Source: CAVQCX01 sp963775335
GTDB taxonomy: Bacteria > Pseudomonadota > Gammaproteobacteria > Chromatiales > Chromatiaceae
NCBI GenBank assembly: GCA_963775335.1
Contig: CAVZIJ010000002.1
Coordinates: 682,001 to 746,000 of the forward strand
Length of the DNA: 64,000 nucleotides
Reading direction: 5' to 3'
Under the pieces are notes generated by a model that made no database searches, was not told where the DNA came from, and saw only the letters and a program-made list of their open reading frames with translations. A program made the position numbers and the translations under genes. Shown here piece by piece: positions 17,174 to 26,485 of this stretch (positions within the stretch are counted from its first letter, which is position 1; every line of letters starts with the position of its first letter).

Positions 17174-18319
17174 CTATTTCCCCGCCTTCGTGGCGACCAC
17201 GACAGCCTTGGCCACCGCCCCCGGCTGCACCTTCTGTAGCCCCTCCACGATCACCTGGTCGCCCTCGGCGAGCGCACCGGTCAGTATCCAGTCGCTGCGG
17301 GTCATGCCGTGGGGGGTCACGCGCCGCTGCTCGACTTTGCCGGCACTGTCGACCACCAGCACATAGGCGCCCTGGTCATCGCGCAGCAGGGCCGACTGGG
17401 GCAGCAGGAAGGCATTGGGGATATGACCGAACGTCAGGCGCAGGCTCACGAACATCCCCGGCAGAAGCCGGCGCTCCGGGTTGGGAGCCACGGCGCGCAG
17501 CGACACCGCGCCAGTGCCGGGATCGACGGCCAGATCGGAGAAATCGAGCCGCCCCTGTTGGGGATAGCCTGTGCCATCGGGTAGCAGCACTTGCACGGAC
17601 GCCACGTCGGAAGCCGGGGAGCTGCCCCGATCCCCTTCCGCCGATCGCAGCTCCTGCAGCTCGGCCACCGACTGGCTGAAATTCACGTAGATGGGGTCGA
17701 TCTGCTCGATGGTGGTCAGCGGGGTCGCCTCGCCCTGCCCCACCAACGCCCCCTCGGTCACCAGGGCCCGACCGGCGCGGCCCGCGATGGGGGCCGTCAC
17801 GGTGGCGTATCCCAGATCCAGCTGCGCCTTCTCCACGTTGGCCTGGGCCTGCTTGACCGCCGCGGCGGTGGTGCTCCGCGCGGCCAACGAGGTGTCCAGG
17901 TCCTGGGACGACAGCAGCTTCCTGCCCTCGAGCTCGCGATAACGCTTGGCGGTCAGCGCGGCGTTCGCCGCATCGGCCTGGGCCTTGGCGAGGGCCGCCT
18001 GCTCTGCGTGCAGGGCCGCCTCGAGCGGGGCAGGGTCGATCCGGAACAGGATCTGACCCGCCTTCACATCGGTCCCCTCCGTATAGGCGCGCTGCAGCAC
18101 GATCCCCGCAACCCGCGCCCGCACCTGGGCAACCCGAGTGGCCGCCAGCCGCCCCACGAGCTGCCGAGTCAAAGGCAGGCTCTGTGCATGGGCGCGCACA
18201 ACGCTCACCTCAGAGGGCGGCGGGGCCGCAGCGGGGCCCTGCGGCGTCGCCGGGCCGCAGGCGACGAGCAGCAGCGCGCTGGCTCCGAGGAGCAGGGGAG
18301 AGAAGCCTGTGAGTCTCAT
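17174..18319 (-). CDS. RND periplasmic adaptor lipoprotein (AcrA/MexA-like)
   Basis: A protein of 381 aa. The N-terminus is a lipoprotein signal with lipobox LVAC (GASALLLVACGP), so the mature protein is anchored to a membrane by lipid. The order is then a beta-barrel/lipoyl half (RVAGIVLQRAYTEGTDVKAG), a helical hairpin (about residues 95-165), the second lipoyl half (LDLGYATVTAPIAGRAGRAL), and a membrane-proximal domain. It bridges the permease and an outer membrane channel. Operon with the permease. The 516-base gap upstream holds its promoter; no TetR-type repressor gene is adjacent, so control must come from elsewhere. Confidence 0.92.
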   Translation of the reverse strand: MRLTGFSPLLLGASALLLVACGPATPQGPAAAPPPSEVSVVRAHAQSLPLTRQLVGRLAATRVAQVRARVAGIVLQRAYTEGTDVKAGQILFRIDPAPLEAALHAEQAALAKAQADAANAALTAKRYRELEGRKLLSSQDLDTSLAARSTTAAAVKQAQANVEKAQLDLGYATVTAPIAGRAGRALVTEGALVGQGEATPLTTIEQIDPIYVNFSQSVAELQELRSAEGDRGSSPASDVASVQVLLPDGTGYPQQGRLDFSDLAVDPGTGAVSLRAVAPNPERRLLPGMFVSLRLTFGHIPNAFLLPQSALLRDDQGAYVLVVDSAGKVEQRRVTPHGMTRSDWILTGALAEGDQVIVEGLQKVQPGAVAKAVVVATKAGK

Positions 18320-18834
18320 GGATGAATCCTTGAGCCGGGTCTAGGGAGCCATTGGGGTCGTCCTCTGACGAGCGGGTGCCGTCGAAACCCCGACCAACAC
18401 CGTATCGACGGGCGGCGAGCGGCATCGGCTCTGTCGCCGGCCCGGCGGCCCCGCAAGGCATGGGCCCTCACCCGGAGCGGAGCCAAGGCTCTCGTCGGGG
18501 CCCATTCTAGCCCAGGACGAGCCGATACCGTCCGAGCGACGGCGAGATCCAGTCCAACGCCGCGCACCATACCGAGCCGTCTCGGCCAAGACGTGCGGCT
18601 CACGGGTCGGCCGCCAATTGCTAGACTAGGCAAAGCGACTCAGGGCGCTGACGGAGCCCTGGAAGATCGTCTTTGCTGCGGCCTGCGCACACCAGCAGAA
18701 GACAGCACCATGGGTCACCGCCCGGTAGGATTCAAGATCGCGGACACGGGGAATCTCACCTGCTCCGGGTCTCCTTAATTGAGGCAAGACCCACGGAAAT
18801 CCATGGTCGACACGCTGCTGGAGGCAACGTTGGG
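18320..18834. other. Divergent intergenic region (515 bases)
   Basis: This gap separates the leftward efflux operon from the rightward HD-GYP regulator. No gene, tRNA or repeat was recognised. A less GC-rich stretch at 18760-18780 (CTCCGGGTCTCCTTAATTGA) could belong to a promoter of the regulator, but no clear -35/-10 pair is claimed. Confidence 0.5.
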
Positions 18835-19959
18835 ATGAGGGATCTAGAGGCGAACGCGCTCTTACAGCCACGGGGCTCGCCCTGGGTGTTGGCGGTGGAC
18901 GACATACCCGAGAACCTGGGGCTGCTCGGCGAGCTTCTTCAGGACGCGGGCTACCGGGTCAAGGCGGCGAGCTCGGGTGGGGCTGCGTTGCGTGTGGCTG
19001 CCCGCGAGCCCCATCCCGACCTCATCCTGCTCGACGTGATGATGCCGGAGATGGACGGCTACGAGGTCCTGCAGCATTTGCGCGAAGACCCCAAGACGCG
19101 CGAGATCCCCGTCATCTTTCTCACGGCGATGGATGACGCGGAAGATGAGGAGCGTGGCCTGGAGCTTGGCGCTGCGGACTACATCACCAAGCCGATCCGG
19201 CCCGCGTTGGTGCTGGCGCGGGTGCGCACCCAGCTCGAGGCCAAGCAGGCCCGAGACTGGCTGAAGGACCGCAACGCCTTACTCGGGGCGGAGGTCGACC
19301 GGCGCATGCAGGAGAACGAGATGATCCAGACCGCGAGCATCCGCGCCTTGGCGCATCTCGCGGAGATCCGCGATTCCGAGACCGGCAATCACATCCTGCG
19401 CACCCAGGCCTACGTGCACCTGCTGGCGACGCGGCTCAAGGGCCATCCGCGCTTCGCCGCCACCTTGAGCAACCGCTACATAGAGCTGGTCAGCCGCTCG
19501 GCACCCTTGCACGACATCGGCAAGGTGGGCATCCCGGACTCGATCCTGCTCAAGCCCGGCAAGCTCACCCCCGAGGAATGGGAGATCATGAAGACTCACG
19601 CCCAGCTGGGCGCGGAGGCCATCGCGATGGCCGAGCGGGACATGAACGAGCCGCTGGAGTTTCTCGCCCTGGCCAAGGAGATCGCCCACTGGCACCACGA
19701 GCGCTGGGACGGCAGCGGCTATCCCGATGGCCTGAAGGGCGACGAGATCCCGCTGTCCGCCCGCCTGATGGCCCTGGCAGACGTATTCGACGCCCTGATC
19801 AACCGCCGCGTCTACAAGGCGGCGATGTCCTTCCCAGAAGTGCGGGACATCATCGCAGCGGACCGGGGCCGGCACTTCGATCCGGACCTGACCGACGCCT
19901 TTCTCGGCGCGTACGAGGAGCTCGTCGGCATCGCCCGCTGCTACCCCGAGGCCGGCTGA
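18835..19959 (+). CDS. Two-component response regulator with HD-GYP c-di-GMP phosphodiesterase output
   Basis: A protein of 374 aa. Residues 15-135 are a receiver domain: acidic VLAVDDIPENL, phospho-acceptor Asp in LILLDVMMPEMDGYE, the Thr in VIFLTAM and Lys in YITKPI. A coiled segment follows, then an HD-GYP domain with EIRDSETGNHILRTQAY, APLHDIGKVGIPD (HD pair), HAQLGAE, HHERWDGSGYPDG (GYP) and ALADVFDAL. The domain is complete, so it should hydrolyse c-di-GMP in an RpfG-like way. The start uses ATG 18835 with GGAGG at 18819-18823. It lies 37 bases before a giant hybrid kinase whose Hpt domain could phosphorylate it; that pairing is inferred from position. Confidence 0.9.
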   Translation: MRDLEANALLQPRGSPWVLAVDDIPENLGLLGELLQDAGYRVKAASSGGAALRVAAREPHPDLILLDVMMPEMDGYEVLQHLREDPKTREIPVIFLTAMDDAEDEERGLELGAADYITKPIRPALVLARVRTQLEAKQARDWLKDRNALLGAEVDRRMQENEMIQTASIRALAHLAEIRDSETGNHILRTQAYVHLLATRLKGHPRFAATLSNRYIELVSRSAPLHDIGKVGIPDSILLKPGKLTPEEWEIMKTHAQLGAEAIAMAERDMNEPLEFLALAKEIAHWHHERWDGSGYPDGLKGDEIPLSARLMALADVFDALINRRVYKAAMSFPEVRDIIAADRGRHFDPDLTDAFLGAYEELVGIARCYPEAG

Positions 19960-19996
19960 GCGTCGGCGCGGGCCGACCGGGCCCGAGGCAAGCCTG

Positions 19997-22900
19997 ATGG
20001 CGAGCGAAACACCGGATGCTCCACACCGCGCGACTCCGACCGAGCCTTCCAGGGCGACCGCCCTGGGCGTCGTGCTGGTCTATGCGGGCTTCGCGGCCTT
20101 GTGGATACTGCTTTCGGACAAGGCCCTGGAGTGGCTGCTTGGCGTCCCCGCCCCGATCACGCTCTTCAGTAGCATCAAAGGTCTGGTCTTCGTTCTGGTC
20201 ACCTCCCTACTGCTCTACGCCCTGGTCCGCCGGCTGTCGGGCGCTGCAGAGACCGTGCCGCTGTCCCCCGTGTCCCGGCGGCGCGCGATGCTGTCACTGC
20301 TGCTGCTCAGCATCGGCGTCGCGCTCCTCACCGGGGCCGGGATCAGCTACGACCTGGCCAAGCGCAAGGCCGAGGAGGTAGCGCGGCTGCAGGCCATCGC
20401 CGGGGTCAAGGCCCGTCAGATCGCCGACTGGCTGGATGAGCGGCAAGGCGACGCCCTGTTCGCCCAGTCGAGCCGCTACTGGGCCGAGCTCTACCGCAGC
20501 TGGCGTGACCGCGGCGACCAGACCAGCCTGGAGCGGCTACGCAATCGTCTCGACCAATATCGGGAAGCGAAGGGGTTCTTCGATGTCCTGCTCATGGACG
20601 GGCGGGGAGAGCTCGTCTGGGACACCCGGGGCGACCGCCCCGCGGTCGGTCCCGCCCTGGTCGCCGCCGCTCGCCAGGCAGCCGCCGATGACCGGGTAGG
20701 CCGGGTCGGGCCCTACCGCGACCCAGCCGGGCGGCTTTGGATCGATTTCGTCTCCCCGCTGACTAGCCAGGACAAGGTGCCGGGACCGGTGGTGGTGTTG
20801 CGAGTCGATCCGACGGCGCACCTGTTCCCACTGTTGCGCACCTGGCCGGTCCCGAGCCCCAGCGGCGAGACCCTGGTGTTCCGGCGAGACGGCGATCAGG
20901 TGCTGTTTCTCAACGGGCTGCGCCACCGCGCGGACACTGCGGTGAAGCTGCGGCTGCCGGTCGCCGAGCCTCGGCTGCTGGCCGCCCAGGTGCTGCGCCA
21001 AGGGGTCGACCTGGCCGGCGCGATTCAGGGGGTGGACTACCGGGGCGTCCCCTCGCTGGGCGTGCCCCGGGCGATCCCGGGCACGGACTGGTTTCTCATC
21101 GCCAAGGTCGATCGGGCCGAGGTCTACGCTGATGCAGCCCAGGATGTAATCGGGCTGGCGCTGACCGGGCTGCTGGTGCTGCTGGCGATGAGCGGCGGTG
21201 CGGTGGTGCTGCGCCAGCGCCGGGAGCTGGCCGCGTCGTTGCGCGAGCGCCGGATCCAGACCGAGCGGCTGCAGGCGCTGCAACTGCTGGACGCGATCGC
21301 CGAGGGCTCCACCGACGCTATCTTTGCACTGGACGCCCGGGGGCGATTCGTGCTCCGCAACGCTGCCGCGGCGCGCGTGACTGGCAAGAGCGCCGCGGAG
21401 GTGCTGGGCCGCGGCGAGGGGGCGCTGTTCCCGCCCGAGCAGGCGGCCCGGCTGATCGAGGAAGACCGGGCCGTGATGGCGTCGGACGAGCGCCGCACCG
21501 TCGAAGAGACGTTGACGACGCCCGAGGGCGACCGGACCTATCTGACCACCAAAGGACCCCTGCGCGACGCCGATGGACGCGTCATCGGGCTGTTCGGCAT
21601 CGCGCGGGACATCACCGAGAGCAGACAGGCCCAGGATGCCCTGCGGCGGGCCAACCGCGCCCTGCGCACCCTGAGCGCGTGCAGCCAGGCCCTGGTCCGC
21701 GCGACCCACGAGGAGCAATTCCTGAATAACGTCTGCGGGCTGCTGGTCAACGTCGGCGGCTATCGCATGGCCTGGGTGGGGATTCCCGAGCAGGACGCAG
21801 CACAGACCGTCCGACCCATAGCTCAAGCGGGCCTTGATGACGGTTATCTGGAGGCCATCCGCATCTCCTGGGCCGACGACGCGCTGGGGCATGGCCCCAC
21901 CGGCACCGCTATCCGCGAGGGCCACCCCGTCAGCTGCCGTGAGTTCGGATCCGACCCCAGATTCGCCCCCTGGCGCGAGGCGGCCCTGGAGCGCGGCTAT
22001 GCCTCGTCGATCGCGCTGCCGATCCTGGTCGACGACAGCCCGAGCCCCTGGGTACTGACCACGTATTCGGGCAAGCCGGATGCCTTCGATGCCGACGAGG
22101 TGGGGCTGTTGAGCGAGCTCGCCGAGGACCTGGCCTTCGGGATCCGGGCACTGCGCGACCGGGCCGCTCACCGAAGGGTGGAGCAGACGCTGGCACGGGA
22201 GCGCGGCTTGCTCAAGACCCTCATTGCCACCCTCCCGGACCTGATCTGGCTCAAGGACCCGGCTGGGGTGTATCTGGCGTGCAACGCGCGGTTCGAGCGC
22301 CTGTACGGGGCCCAGGAGGCCGCCATCGTCGGCAAGACCGACTACGACTTCGTGGACCGGGACCTCGCGGACTTCTTCCGCGAGAAGGATCAGGCCGCCA
22401 TGGCCGCGGGCGGGCCTTCGATCAACGAGGAGGAGCTGACCTTCGCGGTAGACGGCCATCGCGAGCTGCTCGAAACGATCAAGACCCCCATGCTCGATAG
22501 CGAGGGTCGGCTCGTCGGGGTGCTGGGCATAGGCCGGGACATCACCGAGCGCAGGCACGCGGAAGACGCCTTGCGCGAGAGCGAGGCTACCTACCGCTCG
22601 TTGTTCGACAACATGCTCAACGGCTTCGCTTACTGCCGGATGCTGTTCGAGAACGGCGAGCCCGTGGACTTCGTTTACGTCAGCGTCAACCGGGCCTTCG
22701 AGGCCCTGACCGGGATGAAGGACGTGGTGGGGCGTAAGGTGTCTGAGGTCATCCCGGGCATCCGCCAGAGCGACCCGATGCTCTTCGACCTATACGGCCA
22801 GGTAGCCTCTACGGGCCAACCCGAGCGCTTCGAGCTGTACGTCGAAGCGATGCACATGTGGTTTTGGCTCTCGGTCTACAGCCCCAAGCCCGAGCACTTC

Positions 22901-25900
22901 GTGGCGGTGTTCGACGTGATCACCGAGCGCAAACAGGGCGAGCAGGCGCTGCGCGAGAGCGAGCGGCGCTTCCAGGACATCGTCGAGGCCTCGGGTGACT
23001 GGGTCTGGGAGGTGGATGCAGACGGGCACTACACCTATGTCTCGGACAGCGTGACCAACCTGCTGGGCTATACGCCGCAGGAGGTCATCGGGCGGACCGT
23101 CTTCGAGCTGATGCCGCCGCAGGAGGCGACGCGCGTGGCCGCGGCGTTCTCCGCCATCGTCGAGCGCAAGAAGCCCTTTCGGGACCTGGAGAACACCAAC
23201 CTGCACAAGGACGGCACCCCCCGCTATGTCCAGACCAGCGGTATGCCGATCTTCGGCCCGAAGGGGCAGCTGCTGGGCTATAGGGGCCTGGACAAGGACG
23301 TCACTAAGAAGCGCCTGGCGGAGCTGGCCCTGGTCGAGAGCGAGGAGCGCTTCCGGGTCATGGCCCAGTCGGCCCAGGACGCCATCCTGATGCTGGATCG
23401 CGAGGGCCGGGTGACCTTCTGGAACCGGGCCGCGGAGGCCATCTTCGGGTATCTCGCCGAGGAGGCTGTCGGCCGCAATGTGCACCATCTTGTGGTTCCC
23501 GCCGAGTACGTGGACCGCTATCAGGCCGGATTCCAGCACTTTCAGTCCACCGGCGAGGGGCCGGTGGTGGGCCGGACCGTGGAGCTACCGGCCCGGCGCA
23601 AAGACGGCACGGTTTTCCCTATCGAGCTGTCTCTGTCCGCGGTCCGGCGCGCAAACGACTGGCTTGCCATCGGCATCGCCCGGGACACCAGCGAGCGCCA
23701 GCGCGCCGAGGCACAGATTCGCAAGCTGTCGCTGGCCGTGGAGCAGAGTCCCGAGAGCATCGTCATCACCGATCTGGATGGACGCATCGAGTACGTGAAC
23801 GACGCCTTCCTGGCCTCCTCCGGCTACAGCCGCGAGGAGACGCTGGGACAGAATCCACGCATGCTGCACTCGGGAAAGACGCCCCGGGAGACCTACCAGG
23901 CCCTCTGGGACACGCTCACCCGGGGCGGCGTATGGAAAGGGGAGCTCTGCAACCGCCGCAAGAACGGAGAGGAATACCTCGAATTCGCGCTGATCGCACC
24001 GATCCGGCAGCCGACCGGCGAGATCACCCATTACCTTTCGATCCAGGAGGACATTACCGAGCGCAAGCGCGTCGGGCAGGAGCTGGACCGCCACAGGCAC
24101 CACCTCGAAGAGCTGGTCGCGGAGCGGACCAGGGACCTGGAGGCCGCGAACCGGCGCCTGCGCATCAGCGACGAGCGGCTGCAGATTCTGTTTGCCATGA
24201 GCCAGCGCGCCAGTGCAATGGACGAGGCCGAGATCGTCCAAGACGCGATCGACACCGCAGTGCGGCTCACCGAGAGCGTCATCGGCTATCTCCATTTCTT
24301 CGACGAAGGTCAGAGGGAGATCCAGCTAGTGGCCTGGTCCAGCGGCACGCGGGAACACTGCAGCGCGGAGTACGACAGCCACTATCCGCTGGACGAGGCG
24401 GGTGTCTGGGCCGATACGGTGCGCACGCAGGAGCCGGTGATCCACAACGATTTCCAGAGCCTCGCCGGTCGGCGGGGATATCCGGAAAGACACGCCCACG
24501 TGGTCCGACACCTCGGGGTCCCGATCGTCGAGAACGGCAAGGTCCGGCTGCTGCTGGGGGTAGGCAACAAGGCAATGGCCTACGACGATGCGGACGTGCA
24601 GGAGCTACAGCTGCTCGGGCACGATCTCTGGGCCATTCTGACCCGCCGGCGTGCCGAGGACGAGCTGGCGGCCGCCCGAGACGCTGCCGAGATTGCCAAC
24701 CGGGCCAAGAGCGCCTTCCTGGCCAACACCAGCCACGAGATCCGCACCCCGCTCAACGCCATCGTCGGACTCACCCATCTGCTGCGGCGTGGGGCGCCCA
24801 CACCCGAGCAGGCCGAGCGACTGGCCAAGATCGACGCCGCCGCGGGCCACCTGCTCTCCATCATCAACGACATCCTCGATCTGTCCAAGATCGATGCCGG
24901 CCGGATGGAGCTGGAGCAGCTGGACTTTTCTTTGAGCGGGGTCCTGGATCACGTGGCGTCCTTGATCGCGGACGAGGCGCACGCCAAAGGGCTGAGCGTC
25001 CGGGTCGAAACCGATGAAGTGCCTCCCTGGCTGCGGGGCGACCCGACGCGGCTGCGCCAAGGGCTGCTCAACTACGCGGGCAATGCGCTCAAGTTCACCG
25101 AAAGGGGGGGCATCGTGCTGCGTGCCGCGCTGCTGGAAGAGAACGGCGATTGGCTCCTGGTGCGATTCGAGGTGCAGGACACGGGGATCGGCATCCCGCC
25201 CGAGAAGCTCTCGGGCCTGTTTCGGCCCTTCGAACAGGCGGACGCCTCCACGACCCGGCGCTATGGCGGTACGGGCCTGGGGCTCGCCATTACGCAGCGG
25301 CTTGCGGAGCTGATGGACGGCGATGCGGGGGCCAAGAGCGTACCGGGTCGCGGCAGTACCTTCTGGTTCACGGCCCGGCTCAGGCCCGGAAGGGGGGTCA
25401 TGCCTCGGGCCGACCTGGAGCCGCCGCGGGAGGCGGAGACCGAGCTGCGCCGCCTGCACGGCGGGGCCCGGGTGCTGCTGGTCGAGGACAACCCCATCAA
25501 CCGGGAGGTGGCCCTGGAGCTGCTGCACGGGGCAGGACTGGCGGCGGACACCGCCGGCGACGGGCGGGAGGCCGTCGCCAAGGCCCAAGCCGCTGCCTAT
25601 GAGCTGATCCTCATGGACGTGCAGATGCCGGGGATGGACGGCCTGGAGGCGACCCGCTCGATCCGGGCATTGCCGGGGCGCGAGCAGGTGCCGATCCTGG
25701 CCATGACCGCCAACGCCTTCGCGGAGGACCGCCGGGCCTGCCTGGAGGCGGGAATGAACGATTTCGTCGCCAAGCCGGTCGATCCCGAGACGCTTTATGG
25801 TGCCCTACTGACCTGGCTGCCCTCGGCGATCGGCACCGCACCGTCGGCGCTGCCGGTCGCCGACACGGCCCGGCTCGAACGGCTGCACGCCGTTGCGGGG

Positions 25901-26473
25901 CTCGACCCGGCGCGCGGGCTGGCCTCGGTCCAAGGCCGCGTGGACAGGTATCTGCGCCTCCTGCACCTGTTCACGGAACAGCACGGGAAAGACAGCGCGC
26001 ACGTCCGCGAACGGCTTGCCGAGGACGACCTCGCCGCGGTCCGGCGGACGGCCCATGCGCTAAAGGGCGCAGCCGGCAGCCTCGGGGCCTCCGGCGTGAT
26101 GGACGCCGCCCGGCTTCTCGAAGCGGCGATCCGCGAGGGTGCAGCCGATGGCGAGCAGAAGCGCCTCGCCGAGGCCCTGGCAGAGTCGCTCGACGCCTTG
26201 ATCGACGGCCTCCGGCGCGCCTTGGTCGAGGCGCCTTCCGAGGCGGCCGTCCCTGCGTCCGGCGCAGAGCGGCTGGCCGACGTGCTGGAGCGTCTCGAGG
26301 GGCTGCTGGAGTCCGGCGACATGGAAGCCAGCGCCCTGGCGCGGAAAGAGGAGCAGTTGCTGCGTGCCGGACTCGGCGAGAACGCCGGCCGCCTGCTGGA
26401 GCGGATCGGCGCCTACGATTATGAAGAGGCCCTGAGGCTGCTGCGGGCCACCGGGGAGTCCGGCCCGTCATAG
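19997..26473 (+). CDS. Giant multi-sensor hybrid histidine kinase (6 PAS, 2 GAF, REC, Hpt)
   Basis: A protein of 2158 aa. N-terminal helices (residues 20-120) are followed by an outside sensor region and another helix near 385-400. The order is then PAS (about 430-550), GAF (555-725), five more PAS units (735-1360, most ending in a DITERK-type motif), a second GAF (1395-1555), HisKA with FLANTSHEIRTPLNA (phospho-His 1580), HATPase_c (about 1680-1795, DTGIGIP and GGTGLGLAI), a receiver (Asp 1874 in LILMDVQMPGMDG) and Hpt (His 2020 in AHALKGAAGSLGA). A short helical module (about 2085-2155) ends it. Signal flow should be His-Asp-His and then to an external regulator, likely the HD-GYP protein just upstream. 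The ligands of the sensors are unknown. Confidence 0.92.
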   Translation: MASETPDAPHRATPTEPSRATALGVVLVYAGFAALWILLSDKALEWLLGVPAPITLFSSIKGLVFVLVTSLLLYALVRRLSGAAETVPLSPVSRRRAMLSLLLLSIGVALLTGAGISYDLAKRKAEEVARLQAIAGVKARQIADWLDERQGDALFAQSSRYWAELYRSWRDRGDQTSLERLRNRLDQYREAKGFFDVLLMDGRGELVWDTRGDRPAVGPALVAAARQAAADDRVGRVGPYRDPAGRLWIDFVSPLTSQDKVPGPVVVLRVDPTAHLFPLLRTWPVPSPSGETLVFRRDGDQVLFLNGLRHRADTAVKLRLPVAEPRLLAAQVLRQGVDLAGAIQGVDYRGVPSLGVPRAIPGTDWFLIAKVDRAEVYADAAQDVIGLALTGLLVLLAMSGGAVVLRQRRELAASLRERRIQTERLQALQLLDAIAEGSTDAIFALDARGRFVLRNAAAARVTGKSAAEVLGRGEGALFPPEQAARLIEEDRAVMASDERRTVEETLTTPEGDRTYLTTKGPLRDADGRVIGLFGIARDITESRQAQDALRRANRALRTLSACSQALVRATHEEQFLNNVCGLLVNVGGYRMAWVGIPEQDAAQTVRPIAQAGLDDGYLEAIRISWADDALGHGPTGTAIREGHPVSCREFGSDPRFAPWREAALERGYASSIALPILVDDSPSPWVLTTYSGKPDAFDADEVGLLSELAEDLAFGIRALRDRAAHRRVEQTLARERGLLKTLIATLPDLIWLKDPAGVYLACNARFERLYGAQEAAIVGKTDYDFVDRDLADFFREKDQAAMAAGGPSINEEELTFAVDGHRELLETIKTPMLDSEGRLVGVLGIGRDITERRHAEDALRESEATYRSLFDNMLNGFAYCRMLFENGEPVDFVYVSVNRAFEALTGMKDVVGRKVSEVIPGIRQSDPMLFDLYGQVASTGQPERFELYVEAMHMWFWLSVYSPKPEHFVAVFDVITERKQGEQALRESERRFQDIVEASGDWVWEVDADGHYTYVSDSVTNLLGYTPQEVIGRTVFELMPPQEATRVAAAFSAIVERKKPFRDLENTNLHKDGTPRYVQTSGMPIFGPKGQLLGYRGLDKDVTKKRLAELALVESEERFRVMAQSAQDAILMLDREGRVTFWNRAAEAIFGYLAEEAVGRNVHHLVVPAEYVDRYQAGFQHFQSTGEGPVVGRTVELPARRKDGTVFPIELSLSAVRRANDWLAIGIARDTSERQRAEAQIRKLSLAVEQSPESIVITDLDGRIEYVNDAFLASSGYSREETLGQNPRMLHSGKTPRETYQALWDTLTRGGVWKGELCNRRKNGEEYLEFALIAPIRQPTGEITHYLSIQEDITERKRVGQELDRHRHHLEELVAERTRDLEAANRRLRISDERLQILFAMSQRASAMDEAEIVQDAIDTAVRLTESVIGYLHFFDEGQREIQLVAWSSGTREHCSAEYDSHYPLDEAGVWADTVRTQEPVIHNDFQSLAGRRGYPERHAHVVRHLGVPIVENGKVRLLLGVGNKAMAYDDADVQELQLLGHDLWAILTRRRAEDELAAARDAAEIANRAKSAFLANTSHEIRTPLNAIVGLTHLLRRGAPTPEQAERLAKIDAAAGHLLSIINDILDLSKIDAGRMELEQLDFSLSGVLDHVASLIADEAHAKGLSVRVETDEVPPWLRGDPTRLRQGLLNYAGNALKFTERGGIVLRAALLEENGDWLLVRFEVQDTGIGIPPEKLSGLFRPFEQADASTTRRYGGTGLGLAITQRLAELMDGDAGAKSVPGRGSTFWFTARLRPGRGVMPRADLEPPREAETELRRLHGGARVLLVEDNPINREVALELLHGAGLAADTAGDGREAVAKAQAAAYELILMDVQMPGMDGLEATRSIRALPGREQVPILAMTANAFAEDRRACLEAGMNDFVAKPVDPETLYGALLTWLPSAIGTAPSALPVADTARLERLHAVAGLDPARGLASVQGRVDRYLRLLHLFTEQHGKDSAHVRERLAEDDLAAVRRTAHALKGAAGSLGASGVMDAARLLEAAIREGAADGEQKRLAEALAESLDALIDGLRRALVEAPSEAAVPASGAERLADVLERLEGLLESGDMEASALARKEEQLLRAGLGENAGRLLERIGAYDYEEALRLLRATGESGPS

Positions 26474-26485
26474 GGGGAGCCACTC

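Noticed and set aside
13721..17239. Two long plus-strand open frames (609 and 554 codons) across the RND genes
   Set aside because: They are in the shadow of an undoubted RND permease, with His/Gln/Gly-rich translations typical of antisense frames in GC-rich DNA.
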